Source of the DNA: Pedobacter foliorum
Lineage (GTDB): Bacteria > Bacteroidota > Bacteroidia > Sphingobacteriales > Sphingobacteriaceae
Direction: 5' to 3'
Assembly (NCBI RefSeq): GCF_013266735.1
Contig: NZ_JABSNU010000001.1
Location: 496,001 to 560,000, forward strand
Length of the DNA: 64,000 nucleotides
The position numbers were made by a program, and so were the translations under genes. The notes under the pieces are model-generated. The model saw nothing but the letters and a program-made list of their open reading frames with translations. It searched no databases and was not told the DNA's origin. Below are positions 7,954 through 17,103 of this stretch, piece by piece (positions within the stretch are counted from its first letter, which is position 1; each line of letters opens with the position of its first letter).

Positions 7954-8976
7954 CTAATTCTTCTTTCCCAGGATAGAAAAAGGATTAAATGAAATACCTA
8001 TGTTAAAGTAGAATGTAGGATCTGGTGTGACTTTGTAAACAGGATCGGTAAATGAATCCTCCTTTTTAAATATTCTCCCAGAAGGCGTGTATTTCATTCC
8101 GCTTTTTGCCGTTAGCATAAAGTGTCTGCCAATTGCATGCTCATAGGTCAGCCCAGAATTGATGTCCATTTGCCCATACTCATATTTTTGGTTAGTGCCG
8201 TCCAGGCGATACAGGTAAAATGCAGTTCTGTCCAATTCAGATCCGAATGAAATTCTCCCATTGTGGTTAAAAACAAATTTCCTCAGATACACGCTTCGGG
8301 GAAGTACAATATCCGCTATCAGCCCATTCTTGAATTTATGTTCATAAGAGAATGTCGGGACAAATGGGGTCGGAGCACTGGGGTCAATACTGATCAGCAA
8401 ACCAGCTGTCATTTTTGTACGTTGGTTTGCTTTCAATACCATAGTTCCTGTAAATATTCCCTTTACCCTTTCAAAATGCTTGTCGCTCCCATCAACTATG
8501 ACACTGGAACTATAGACCATCCGTTTTCCAAACAAAGACGAAAAGTAGGTCAGATTCAGCGATGAAAATAAATAATGGAAATCATTGCTGGAAGCAATGT
8601 TTGATGCCCCAGTCTGACCAATTTCCGCATCTGTTGAAGTTAACCTGTATCCGAGCGTAGTTCCGAAAAGCCAGGTCTTGCGTTTAATCAGGTTGATATT
8701 GGCACTCACCTTAACCTGTTGAAACCGGTTGATCCTGCTTTCAGGCAAGCGGTTTCCATCTTTCTCTGACTTGAAGTTGAATGGTGCACTTTGGGTAAAC
8801 TCAATATTTAATGGACGTGTTATTGCAAATTTGTCAGCAGCAAAAGTAGCCACTCTTTTAGGAAAGTTCAGGCTATCCCGCTTGCCTTTGGGGATCGTAT
8901 CTTGAGTCTGAGAAAAGCCGCTGATTGCCAGCGTGAGCATACTCAATGTTACCAGGGTTCTTTTAATCCTATACAT
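7954..8976 (-). CDS. Outer-membrane beta-barrel protein, DUF6268 type
   Basis: 340 residues with an N-terminal signal peptide (to ~22, GFSQ) and repeated amphipathic strands through to an aromatic C-terminus (YFNIGISFNPFSIL), as in DUF6268 outer-membrane proteins. It is divergent from the LytS/LytTR pair; the shared intergenic region carries a phased motif array, so it is a likely target of that system. Transport role unknown. Confidence 0.75.
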   Translation of the reverse strand: MYRIKRTLVTLSMLTLAISGFSQTQDTIPKGKRDSLNFPKRVATFAADKFAITRPLNIEFTQSAPFNFKSEKDGNRLPESRINRFQQVKVSANINLIKRKTWLFGTTLGYRLTSTDAEIGQTGASNIASSNDFHYLFSSLNLTYFSSLFGKRMVYSSSVIVDGSDKHFERVKGIFTGTMVLKANQRTKMTAGLLISIDPSAPTPFVPTFSYEHKFKNGLIADIVLPRSVYLRKFVFNHNGRISFGSELDRTAFYLYRLDGTNQKYEYGQMDINSGLTYEHAIGRHFMLTAKSGMKYTPSGRIFKKEDSFTDPVYKVTPDPTFYFNIGISFNPFSILGKKN

Positions 8977-9056
8977 AAGTTATCTTAAAATTTTGATTGG
9001 ATTGGGTAAATCCGGATGCAAAGAAATACTGAATGCAAACACACTTTTTTGTTATT

Positions 9057-9148
9057 ATACCAGACCCGCTGATTAATATACCAGATCCCCTCAACGCCAT
9101 ACCAAACCATAAAACTGAATTTGGTATATTACATAGACCATTTGGTAT
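9057..9148. promoter_or_regulatory. Five-site ATACCA/TGGTAT array, candidate LytTR operator
   Basis: ATACCA occurs at 9057-9062, 9078-9083 and 9099-9104, each exactly 21 bp apart. The inverse, TGGTAT, occurs at 9122-9127 and 9143-9148, again 21 bp apart. LytTR regulators such as AgrA bind direct repeats with a two-turn (21-bp) period, and the array sits between a LytS/LytTR operon and its divergent neighbour. Binding itself is inferred. Confidence 0.75.
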
Positions 9149-9203
9149 AATTTCACAAAGCGGGCCAGCGCATAGTCTTACCTTTGCTGCAATAGAAAAT
9201 TAA

Positions 9204-10268
9204 ATGAAAGCAGATCTGGAACTTAAGAATACAAACCTATTACAGGTAATGGTCAATGACCGGTACCGGATATTGCGACATGCAGTACTGTTACTCGCCA
9301 GTCTGGTGGTGATTTCTTGTTCCAGCTGGCAGTCTGAATATTCCGGACTTTTTAAATATTACAGGTTGCTATGTGTTTATGGAGTACTGATTGCCATGTG
9401 TTACATCAATATGTATATATTGGTTCCCGTTTTCTTTTTTACCGGCAAGTACTTGTTTTATCTGGCTCTTCTTTCGATCCTGGTATTACTTAGTCTGACT
9501 TTTTTATCCAGCTTATTTGACGCTTATCTGATGCCAGAAGGAAAGAATTATATGGAACATGATAAAGGTTTGGTAGAGGGCTTTTTTATAACAATATCTA
9601 TCATACTGATCACCACAATGATCAAACTATTTCAAAGGTGGACCAGAGACAATGAAAGGATTGCCGAGTTGAAAAATATTACCTTGCGAATGGAACTCAA
9701 CGAGCTAAGAAATCAAATCAATCCGCATTTTCTTTTCAATATGCTCAATGGCATAAAGGCATTAGTGCGCAGTGATCCTGAGAAAGCTAATCTTGTCATT
9801 ATGAATCTTTCAGAGTTCTTAAGATACCAGATTTATGAGAATAATGAAGAGAAAACACCGCTAAAATCTGAGATCAGTTTTTTATCGAATTTCCTGAATC
9901 TGGAGATGCTCAGGAGAGACAAGCTTTCCATTGACATTAGCGCTCCTGACAACATAGGGATCTTAAACGGTATCTTTTTACCGCCTAATTTGTTTACCAC
10001 TTTCGTTGAAAATGCCGTTAAACATAGTGTGGATGTTAGTGGTGCTGAGCCTTTTATACGGATCAAATTTTTAATCGTTGATAGCCAGCTTCATTTCTTC
10101 TGTATAAACTCCAAAGATCCGTTGTTTACCCCTAACGATCAAAAGAATAGTGGCCTGGGACTTGCAAACATTAAACGAAGACTAGAACTGCTCTATCAGG
10201 AGAATTATTCTTTAACCATAAATTCCACAGAAAACCAATTTTTAATTCTATTAAAATTGCCCTTATGA
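9204..10268 (+). CDS. LytS-type sensor histidine kinase
   Basis: 354 residues: about four N-terminal transmembrane helices (30-145), a short coiled coil (NERIAELKNITLRMELNELRNQ), then a His_kinase domain with phospho-acceptor His175 in NPHFLFN, and an ATPase with VENAVKHS and GLGLANIKRRL. It autophosphorylates and passes phosphate to the regulator whose ATG overlaps its stop (ATGA, 10265-10268). Signal unknown. Confidence 0.92.
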   Translation: MKADLELKNTNLLQVMVNDRYRILRHAVLLLASLVVISCSSWQSEYSGLFKYYRLLCVYGVLIAMCYINMYILVPVFFFTGKYLFYLALLSILVLLSLTFLSSLFDAYLMPEGKNYMEHDKGLVEGFFITISIILITTMIKLFQRWTRDNERIAELKNITLRMELNELRNQINPHFLFNMLNGIKALVRSDPEKANLVIMNLSEFLRYQIYENNEEKTPLKSEISFLSNFLNLEMLRRDKLSIDISAPDNIGILNGIFLPPNLFTTFVENAVKHSVDVSGAEPFIRIKFLIVDSQLHFFCINSKDPLFTPNDQKNSGLGLANIKRRLELLYQENYSLTINSTENQFLILLKLPL

Positions 10269-10990
10269 ACTGTATCATTGTAGATGATGAACCTCTGGCC
10301 AGAGCTGAAATGGAAGCACTGATTAATGAAGTATCTTCTGCCAAAATATTGGGTACTTTTTCAAACGCCTGGACGGCCCTTGATTTTCTGAAATCCAATA
10401 AGGTCGATTTAGTTTTTTTGGATATCGAAATGCCCATGGTTACCGGACTTGATTTTGCTGCACAATTGTCTGCATCAGCATTGGTTATCTTCACAACAGC
10501 CTACCCACAATATGCCTTAAAAAGTTACGAGCTGGATGCCATTGATTACCTGTTGAAACCCATAGACAAATGGAGGCTGGATAAAGCGATCAAAAAAGTC
10601 GAATCCTACCTAAAGTTATTGTCAGATAGCCCTGAAAAGAATACTCTTGAAGGTAATACAGCGGACTTCCTGCTGATCAAATCAGACAGAAGGTTTCACA
10701 GGATCAAATTTGAGGACATCAGATTTATTGAAGGATTAAAAGACTATGTTGTAATCCACCTGTCTGGTCAAAAGCTCATTACTGCTATGAACTTGAAAAC
10801 CTTTCACCAAAAAATTCCTCAGGAGATCTTTCTGCGGGTAAGCAAATCCTATGTGGTGAACAAGAATCACATAGAATCTTTCGACCACCATACCATTTAT
10901 ATGGGCACAAATGAACTGCCTTTAGGAGAGGTTTACAAAAAAGATTTTTTTACGATATACTCTGGCGGCTCAATCTCCCCTGAAATCTGA
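10265..10990 (+). CDS. LytTR-family response regulator
   Basis: 241 residues: receiver domain with DDE near the start, phospho-acceptor Asp53 in VFLDIEMP, Thr in FTTAYPQ and Lys in YLLKPI; then a LytTR DNA-binding domain (FIEGLKDYVVIHL, FLRVSKSYVVNKNHIESF). Translationally coupled to the kinase. It probably binds the 21-bp-phased array upstream of the operon and controls the divergent outer-membrane gene and itself. Confidence 0.92.
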   Translation: MNCIIVDDEPLARAEMEALINEVSSAKILGTFSNAWTALDFLKSNKVDLVFLDIEMPMVTGLDFAAQLSASALVIFTTAYPQYALKSYELDAIDYLLKPIDKWRLDKAIKKVESYLKLLSDSPEKNTLEGNTADFLLIKSDRRFHRIKFEDIRFIEGLKDYVVIHLSGQKLITAMNLKTFHQKIPQEIFLRVSKSYVVNKNHIESFDHHTIYMGTNELPLGEVYKKDFFTIYSGGSISPEI

Positions 10991-11285
10991 AATAAATCAG
11001 GGGAACCATCTATACAAGGGTAAACAAAATTCAATTGTCGAGTGAATTGGCAATTAAATGTAAATCGTACAGGAAAATACATTCCATATCATGATCCCTA
11101 TGAGCGCCTCTCTTTTGGTATGGTCGTGTAAATGCGGTTTGGATGCCAGACAAAAGAGGGAGTCCGATTAAAAAAACTGGGCTAGAGCGCTGGGCAAAAC
11201 CTCTAATTTCAACAATTGGAGAAGAGATTGCGTTGCTTTTACTTAACCGGTCTGCGAAAAAAGAAGTTATTTCATCCTTATCCAG
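10991..11285. other. Intergenic stretch with no convincing gene
   Basis: The only open frame (11143-11364, plus) has no family signature and runs through the terminator hairpin, so it is not called. Nothing else recognised. Confidence 0.5.
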
Positions 11286-11329
11286 AAAAACACAAGCCGG
11301 TTACCGAAGGGTAACGGACCTGTGTTTTT
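11286..11329. terminator. Bidirectional hairpin terminator
   Basis: Inverted repeat AAAACACA..CCGGTTACC / GGTAACGG..TGTGTTTT around a GAAG loop, with A-run before and T-run after, between the convergent LytTR regulator and SnoaL genes. It can work in both directions. Confidence 0.75.
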
Positions 11330-11360
11330 GTAGTTGCTTCATTGTGGTCTGCTCGCCTTG

Positions 11361-11801
11361 TTAATTTGAAATTGACCTTGCCTCAATGATCATAAAATGT
11401 CCAGTACGCGCTTTGATCAACCATTTTCCATCGCGGTGCACATAGTTGTCATCATATCTTACACTATAGTCGGTAAGTACATCTTTCCCTTCTGTTTCCC
11501 TGATCATTTTGATCTGTGTAAAAGAAACACCTGTTGCTGTATCTCCCTTAAGTGCAACTGTATGTTGTCCGTTCAGGGTAAAATAGGTTTTCACCTGGGA
11601 AGCATGTCCCCTGAATTCTTTTTCCAAGGTATCGGTACCTAATGTATTGGCTAACAACTGGCCGTTCATGTAGACTTTATAGTTGGCATCTTTGGTGAAC
11701 AGGTTCATCTGTTCGGAAATTTTTCTTTCATCTCCAAGGATGGCATATGCATCGATTAAATCCCTTAGTTCTTGTCTGGTGTTCAAATTTTCTAATGTCA
11801 T
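11361..11801 (-). CDS. SnoaL/NTF2-like protein
   Basis: Start ATG at 11801 (MTLENLNTRQELRDLIDAYA), giving 146 residues. The cone-shaped NTF2-like fold is indicated by the N-terminal helices, the acidic pocket strand (FTKDANYKVYMNG) and the C-terminal strands (YVHRDGKWLIKARTGHFM). Often annotated as bile-acid 7-alpha dehydratase-like or SnoaL_4. Substrate unknown. Divergent from an HxlR regulator with a shared operator-like repeat, the common arrangement for HxlR-controlled enzymes. Confidence 0.75.
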   Translation of the reverse strand: MTLENLNTRQELRDLIDAYAILGDERKISEQMNLFTKDANYKVYMNGQLLANTLGTDTLEKEFRGHASQVKTYFTLNGQHTVALKGDTATGVSFTQIKMIRETEGKDVLTDYSVRYDDNYVHRDGKWLIKARTGHFMIIEARSISN

Positions 11802-11856
11802 GTCTTTTGTAATTAAGTGAAATGTTCTTGTTGACAGCAAAATTAGGGTATATTTG

Positions 11857-11889
11857 CTAACCTTTTATTAGTCGTTACCTAAAGGTTAG
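11857..11889. promoter_or_regulatory. Inverted repeat in SnoaL-HxlR divergent promoter
   Basis: CTAACCTTT (11857-11865) and AAAGGTTAG (11881-11889) are perfect 9-bp inverted arms with a 15-bp spacer, midway between the two divergent genes. HxlR dimers bind such repeats. Candidate operator. Confidence 0.65.
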
Positions 11890-11915
11890 TTACTTATTGT
11901 TTTGAACTTCAAATT

Positions 11916-12317
11916 ATGGCAGCAAAGAAATTGATACCCGGAGCGGGCAAGGGATTTACCGAAGAATGCACCAAGGTGTTGCTTGCGGTGAGCGATGCAT
12001 TGTATGTGATCGGGGGGAAGTGGAAATTGATGATTATCATTGCGATGGCAAGGGGCAACAGCAGGTTTACCGAATTGCAAAGGCAGGTGACAGGGATTTC
12101 AGCCAGGGTACTTTCCAGTGAACTGAAGGAACTGGAAGCCAATGGTTTTATCATCAAAAAGGTAACTGCAGGATATCCGGTAACGATCGAATATGAACTT
12201 TTGCCTTATAGCCAGACGCTAGAGGAATTAGTAGAGGCGATGACCAGGTGGGGCATGCAACATAGAGAAAAGATCAAGAACGAAAGACTCATAGGAGATT
12301 CTGTTGTTAAACCGTAA
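11916..12317 (+). CDS. HxlR-family winged-helix regulator
   Basis: 133 residues with HxlR hallmarks: ALYVIGGKWKLMIIIAMARGNSRFTELQRQVTGISARVLSSELKELEANGFI then the wing and LEELVEAMTRWGMQH. One Cys near the start (ECTK, 18) could sense redox or electrophiles as in related regulators. Likely controls the divergent SnoaL gene. Confidence 0.88.
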   Translation: MAAKKLIPGAGKGFTEECTKVLLAVSDALYVIGGKWKLMIIIAMARGNSRFTELQRQVTGISARVLSSELKELEANGFIIKKVTAGYPVTIEYELLPYSQTLEELVEAMTRWGMQHREKIKNERLIGDSVVKP

Positions 12318-12326
12318 AAGGACCAT

Positions 12327-12536
12327 ATCAGGTTTGAAATCGGTTCCTTACTCATTTCGGCAGACTGCATGTCAGCAGGAGTACACCCCGTTACGGTATC
12401 AAAATATTTTAACCGATATTTTGGTATGGGGTTTGGCAAATACCGGCGACAGCTGAAAGTGGAAAGAGCGATACATCTGATTGCAACTGGCAATGTGTCC
12501 TTAACAGAGGTGGGGTATGCATCTACAGGATGTTAG
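12327..12536 (+). pseudogene. Fragment of an AraC-family DNA-binding domain
   Basis: Immediately after the HxlR stop codon and in its frame, the DNA reads IRFEIGSLL...PVTVSKYFNRYFGMGFGKYRR then QLKVERAIHLIATGNVSLTEVGYASTGC and a stop at 12534. This matches most of an AraC double HTH but lacks the sensor domain and ends where SYFIRxFK should follow. It is a remnant, with decay by truncation or frameshift. No usable start of its own apart from ATG 12369. Confidence 0.65.
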
Positions 12537-12651
12537 AATGTGATAAAACCAGAGGCTTTTTCATCATTCTAACATAAAGTTGCTAAAAGGATCCGTATGA
12601 ATTACACAAGCAAGCCGTTTGCGCTTTGAAAAAGCCGGCTCTTGGGCAGAT

Positions 12652-13788
12652 TTAATGGTCTATTTTACCTGTTTTTGCGGTTTTAGTCATATTTGGAATG
12701 AAAACCAAATAGTCGTAACCTTTGATAATTCTTTGCAGCTCCAAATCATCTACTTTAAGCTTCTTTTTAGAGATTGCTTGCTTCAAAGGGCTTAAATCAA
12801 AGGCATACCAATTGTCGTCTTTTACGACCGTTAAGAAAGATTTATATTGACCTAAATCAGCCAATGTTTCACCTTCTTGCTTTCCGAAGACCATAATGTG
12901 TAATGACTTCCGGTAATTTGCCTCTTCAATATTGGAAACCAGGTTGCCAATATCGAATACTTCCATTAAACTCTCTCCTTTAGGCATGTGATTAGCACCA
13001 TATTTGAAAAGATTCTTCTTGTCTTTCCATTCAGGGAGTTTTTCAAGAACCAGGTGTTTCAGGTATTGAATTCTTAAACGATGAATTCGATTTAAATAGA
13101 GTTCCCTGCTTAATTTTAGTGCTTCAAGCTGCGCTTTCTCGTTGGGTGATAAATTCAGCGCGCTCAATGTGTTCATTTTTGCCAGACAATCCTCAGAGAA
13201 CAAATAGAAAGTGGTGTTGTTTTTTGTGTCATAAGCAGCGGAATTAGCGATCATCTGCTTATAAATTTCTTTTGCTTTAGCATTTTTGGATTGTTCACGC
13301 AATTCCGAAAGCAGTAACCGGTCTGAAAATAAACTGATCTGCTCAGCCCCATATAGTTTGATATGCTGCTGAACTATGTTTTTGAATAAATCAAACTCAG
13401 CCTCACCTTGTAAAAAAGACAAAGCTGAACCTGATTCATTACGGAATTTATCCAGTTCAGTAGGGGATAAGGATTTAATTTTTGTTGATATTGTGTTGAT
13501 TGTATATGGATCAATTTCCAGAATATAGTTGTCGAACTTAATATTATTGACAATCGCGTTTGTGAAGTAAGGGACTTCATTGGTGAAATGTAGCTCCCCC
13601 AATAACACAGAATTGTTTTTGCTGATTTCATCCAGCAGGGTAATCCAACCTTTACCTTCGAAAGCGTTGTTATTGTTTTTTTTAAAGGTGGAGTAGTTTT
13701 TTTGGATTAAACTATCCATTAATGTGGTTTGTGCGTAACTGAAATTGGCAATAAAAAGGATTAGAATTAGTAGTTTGATTTTCTTCAT
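12652..13788 (-). CDS. Secreted ChaN/erythromycin-esterase-like protein
   Basis: 378 residues with a signal peptide (1-19, NFSYAQ). The segment NSVLLGELHFTNEVPYFTNAIV resembles the Glu-x-His active/haem site of the EreA/ChaN superfamily, and NLFKYGANHMPKGESLMEVFDIGN matches the later His-containing loop. Members include haem-binding lipoproteins and esterases; the activity here is unresolved. Stands alone, with no operon partner. Confidence 0.6.
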   Translation of the reverse strand: MKKIKLLILILFIANFSYAQTTLMDSLIQKNYSTFKKNNNNAFEGKGWITLLDEISKNNSVLLGELHFTNEVPYFTNAIVNNIKFDNYILEIDPYTINTISTKIKSLSPTELDKFRNESGSALSFLQGEAEFDLFKNIVQQHIKLYGAEQISLFSDRLLLSELREQSKNAKAKEIYKQMIANSAAYDTKNNTTFYLFSEDCLAKMNTLSALNLSPNEKAQLEALKLSRELYLNRIHRLRIQYLKHLVLEKLPEWKDKKNLFKYGANHMPKGESLMEVFDIGNLVSNIEEANYRKSLHIMVFGKQEGETLADLGQYKSFLTVVKDDNWYAFDLSPLKQAISKKKLKVDDLELQRIIKGYDYLVFIPNMTKTAKTGKIDH

Positions 13789-14017
13789 TTATTTTTTCTG
13801 GAAAGATACAATAAATTGAATTTATCACTCTGAGGATTCAATAATACACCTCGAGACATTCCTTTCCCTAAAAGATCCTCAACTTACGATCCATTACTGC
13901 GGTCTCAAACAGTGCATACCCTTGGTGTTTGTGTGTAAAAAAATGATCTGCATTCTTTTCCAAAGGCCCATCTCGGCTGAATAGTTCGAAGCTGCTATAA
14001 AGTCTTACTTTTACAAT

Positions 14018-14047
14018 ATGCGATAATCTGATCGTGAATTATCGCAT
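14018..14047. repeat. Perfect inverted repeat downstream of hipA
   Basis: ATGCGATAAT (14018-14027) and ATTATCGCAT (14038-14047), 10-bp spacer, with CTTAC/GTAAG pairing further out. It lies 60 bp past the hipA stop inside a 319-bp gene-free stretch (13789-14107) and may act as a weak terminator, though no T-run follows. I see nothing else in that stretch. Confidence 0.55.
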
Positions 14048-14107
14048 TTGCTTTTGTAAGTTTCCTTGAATGGGGAAAATAGTTAGAAATTACCTATCGT
14101 CAGTATT

Positions 14108-15388
14108 CTATAAGGTTTTGATTAAAGTAGTATCAATTGCTAATGCAAGCTTTTCATCTACTTTAAATTCACCTGCATACTGAAGCCAATTATTAATTGA
14201 TGATTGAACCTCATCGATTATCTGTTCAGGTTTTCTAATAGAGTTTTGTTTAGCAACAGCCAGAAGATCTTCTCTTGTTATGTTTGCCCGTTTGCCATTT
14301 ATGCCGAGGTTATGTTGGCTCACCCATTCGCTGTCTGGTCGGTAAGCAAAACAAATATCATATGCAGGAGCTAAAGTCCATTTGCCATCTGGATGCATTA
14401 GAAAAGCAAAATTTTTAGTGTGATCATCACAGTTTTTAGCGAGAACGTTAAAAACCATTCTTCGGAACATTTGTTCGGCTTCCACATAAGTCAGCTTCAG
14501 TAGGCGCATAGTCTGAAATAGTTGTTCATAGCTATAACTTAGTATCTGATTAAAATCGTAATGAGCTATTGCACACAAGGTTTGTGCATGCAATTTTTGG
14601 TTACCACCAATTCTGTCGAATCGTTTTGTCATAAAGTGGGCACGACCTTCTTCTTCAATTAGTCGTGATTCCATCATTTCCAGTCCTGCTGAAGTTGCCA
14701 TTCGGTAATAGGCCATTTCTACTCTTCCATAGCCATGACTTGCACCAAACTGTGTGTCATTTACTCCGTCAAATTTCAGAAGCCAGTGTTCAAAATCTTT
14801 AGACAATGTTTGTCCTGATCTTATTTTCCCAGTTTTTTCATTATATGCAATGATCGCCTTAGGACGGGCACCACCAGCAGAAGTTCCCATTTTTAGAACT
14901 TCAAGCAATACGTCCCTCATATCGTAATCAGTATGGATCCGAAATGCTTCTTTATTGTTCAAAAGCTTTTGGGTGGTTTCAATTAAGCTAGAGAGTTCTA
15001 ATGTGTGCATTTTTGTTTTTGGCGCAGTGGAAGGCTCAAACTCCAGAGCTCCCATTCCTCTTGAACCAATAAAACAAAGTAGTTCTACCGGATTCAATGA
15101 CCCTTCAGGTCTTCCGTTCTGTGCCAACCAAATATTAATCAAATCGGTTCCATACCTGTCAGGAAGCGCATCTGCCAGTAGCCCTGGTAAGCCTCTAAAA
15201 GTTGGAATGTCTCTGAGTTCTGGGAACGAAAAAATTCGATTTTCCAGAGGCATCTTAATAGGAGAGATTGCTAATTGAGATTGCAGAAATTTCGAATCAT
15301 ATTCGAAAAATGCAATTTGTTGCTGCTCTTCCCAGGCAACTGCGCCTACCAGTTCACCCCATAATTTCACATATGCAGTTCTTACCAT
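14108..15388 (-). CDS. hipA: HipA-family Ser/Thr kinase toxin (full length)
   Basis: 426 residues containing both halves: the N-terminal subdomain (ELVGAV...FSFPELRDIPTFRGLPGLLADALPD) and the kinase with Gly-loop GGARPKA (172-178), ATP lysine region HWLLKFDG (Lys205), KRFDR (255-259), catalytic N-C-D-D-H (319-323) and AYDI (342-345). All key residues are intact, so probably active. In the family it phosphorylates translation factors or tRNA synthetases and induces dormancy. The start overlaps hipB by 7 bp. Confidence 0.9.
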   Translation of the reverse strand: MVRTAYVKLWGELVGAVAWEEQQQIAFFEYDSKFLQSQLAISPIKMPLENRIFSFPELRDIPTFRGLPGLLADALPDRYGTDLINIWLAQNGRPEGSLNPVELLCFIGSRGMGALEFEPSTAPKTKMHTLELSSLIETTQKLLNNKEAFRIHTDYDMRDVLLEVLKMGTSAGGARPKAIIAYNEKTGKIRSGQTLSKDFEHWLLKFDGVNDTQFGASHGYGRVEMAYYRMATSAGLEMMESRLIEEEGRAHFMTKRFDRIGGNQKLHAQTLCAIAHYDFNQILSYSYEQLFQTMRLLKLTYVEAEQMFRRMVFNVLAKNCDDHTKNFAFLMHPDGKWTLAPAYDICFAYRPDSEWVSQHNLGINGKRANITREDLLAVAKQNSIRKPEQIIDEVQSSINNWLQYAGEFKVDEKLALAIDTTLIKTL

Positions 15389-15726
15389 CCTAAATCTTCG
15401 TTTTTTGGGTTATTCTTAGCTCGCAATACTCGTTTACGCTTTTTTTGTTCTTCTTTTGCCAGTAGCATTGGGCTGATTTGTGGTTCTGTTCTGAACCGTT
15501 CCAATACATATAAAGTATCCAAAATTCTCAAAATTTTTATTAAGTTAACTAAAGATATGCTATCTCCTCGTTCTATAAGGCTTAATGTAGATCTGCTGAT
15601 CGCTGCATTATCCGCAAGTGAATTCTGATTTATATTTTTTTCAATCCTTTTTTCTTTAATAAACTGACCGATTTGCTTTAATATAGCAATGTCACTATTA
15701 CTATGTATGTATGAAATATCATTCAT
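15382..15726 (-). CDS. hipB: HipB-family Xre antitoxin
   Basis: 114 residues with a Cro/CI HTH (IEKNINQNSLADNAAISRSTLSLIERG, ~33-59) and a basic, disordered C-terminal tail (KKRKRVLRAKNNPK). Partner of the HipA encoded immediately downstream. Four copies of an imperfect palindrome occur upstream and in its first codons, consistent with autorepression. Confidence 0.88.
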   Translation of the reverse strand: MNDISYIHSNSDIAILKQIGQFIKEKRIEKNINQNSLADNAAISRSTLSLIERGDSISLVNLIKILRILDTLYVLERFRTEPQISPMLLAKEEQKKRKRVLRAKNNPKNEDLGW

Positions 15727-15852
15727 AATGATTGATTTTAATGATTAATGTATGAAATATCATTCAAATATATGAAAAATATAGTTTATAAAATAATGAA
15801 TGATATTTCATACATTACAGGTGTTTATTGTTTATTTTGAATGAAATATCAT
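15711..15852. promoter_or_regulatory. Four phased operators of the hipBA module
   Basis: ATGAAATATCAT at 15711-15722 (inside hipB codons 2-5), 15752-15763 and 15841-15852, and its reverse complement ATGATATTTCAT at 15800-15811. The motif is a 10/12 palindrome. Spacings are 41, 48 and 41 bp, so two same-face pairs. Likely HipB binding sites controlling hipBA. Confidence 0.75.
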
Positions 15853-16136
15853 GCAAATTTCAGAAATTACATGACAATAGTGGCAGCATAGATATGTCAT
15901 TAAAAAACTAGGCTATTTTTTAAAATGTGTGGACTTCTTTGAAATAGCAAATACTATTGCTGATGTATTTGGCATTTTGAAATAAACGTATTCTTTAGAT
16001 TCTTCATCATTAATCCGGTAGCGGTATCGTTACCCCCTTAACTTTCCTGTTGATTTTTATTTTTAAGATTACTTAACAATAAGTTTGTGAAAAATGTAAG
16101 TTTATGATAGCTTCATCACTTATTTAAATATTGTAT
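15853..16136. other. Gene-free stretch before the hydroxypyruvate reductase
   Basis: AT-rich; no coding frame, RNA gene or strong hairpin seen. It must hold the promoter of the downstream operon, but I cannot place it confidently. Confidence 0.4.
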
Positions 16137-17096
16137 ATGAAAATCGTAATACTAGACGGATATACACTGAATCCAGGGGACCTGAGCTGGGAGGGGTTAA
16201 AACAATTCGGTGAAGTAACTCTGTACGAGCGCACCCCGGTAGATAAAGTTGTTGAACGTTCAAAAGGGGCGGATGTCCTATTCACCAATAAAACACCGGT
16301 AAACGCAGCAGCATTAAACAGTCTTCCGGACTTAAAATACATTGGAGTCCTGGCCACCGGTTATAATGTAGTGGATACCGCAGTGGCCAGGGAAAAAGGG
16401 ATAACAGTAAGTAATGTACCAGGTTATGGCACACCATCTGTAGTACAACTGACCTTTGGCCTTTTACTGGAACTTTGCCTGCGTGTGCAACGCCACAGTG
16501 ATGCAGTGACCTCCGGCCGCTGGGCTTCCGCCGCTGACTTTTGCTTCTGGGACTATCCGTTAGTTGAACTCACAGGAAAAACAATAGGGATTATCGGATT
16601 TGGCGATATAGGCAGACAGGTTTCTGATGTAGCCACTGCATTTGGGATGAAAGTTATCGGAACAAGCCGGAACCGGACAGATCAGTCTCATCGCAGTAAT
16701 TTTAAGTGGGCAGAAATCCCCGAACTGCTGGAACAGTCAGATGTGGTCAGTATCCATTGCCCTTTAACAGACCAAACCAAAGGACTGATCAATAAAGAGA
16801 ACTTACAGCGAATGAAAAGCAGCGCTTTTCTTTTGAATACCTCAAGAGGCCCTATCATTATTGAAGAGGATCTTGCTGAAGCATTGAACAATAATAAAAT
16901 TGCCGGAGCAGGCCTGGATGTGCTTTCTGTTGAACCACCTGCAAAAGACAACCCGCTTTTTGGTGCAAAAAACTGCATCATCACCCCACACATCGCCTGG
17001 GCAACAAAAGAAGCGAGAGCCAGGCTAATGGAGATTGCTGTCGGCAACCTGAGTGCCTATAAAAATGGAAGTCCTGTAAACGTAGTGAACCATTAA
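16137..17096 (+). CDS. D-2-hydroxyacid dehydrogenase (hydroxypyruvate/glycerate dehydrogenase type)
   Basis: Start ATG at 16137. 319 residues: NAD-binding IGIIGFGDIGRQV, substrate-binding Arg in LLNTSRGPIIIEE, catalytic Glu in AGAGLDVLSVEPP and catalytic His in TPHIAWAT. The family interconverts 2-keto and D-2-hydroxy acids with NAD(P)H. The glycerate kinase gene starts 7 bp downstream, so the likely reaction is hydroxypyruvate to D-glycerate. Confidence 0.88.
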   Translation: MKIVILDGYTLNPGDLSWEGLKQFGEVTLYERTPVDKVVERSKGADVLFTNKTPVNAAALNSLPDLKYIGVLATGYNVVDTAVAREKGITVSNVPGYGTPSVVQLTFGLLLELCLRVQRHSDAVTSGRWASAADFCFWDYPLVELTGKTIGIIGFGDIGRQVSDVATAFGMKVIGTSRNRTDQSHRSNFKWAEIPELLEQSDVVSIHCPLTDQTKGLINKENLQRMKSSAFLLNTSRGPIIIEEDLAEALNNNKIAGAGLDVLSVEPPAKDNPLFGAKNCIITPHIAWATKEARARLMEIAVGNLSAYKNGSPVNVVNH

Positions 17097-17103
17097 AGAA
17101 GAC

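Noticed and set aside
11143..11364. Plus-strand 73-codon frame
   Set aside because: No family signal, runs through a terminator hairpin and into the next gene's end; compositionally unlike neighbours.
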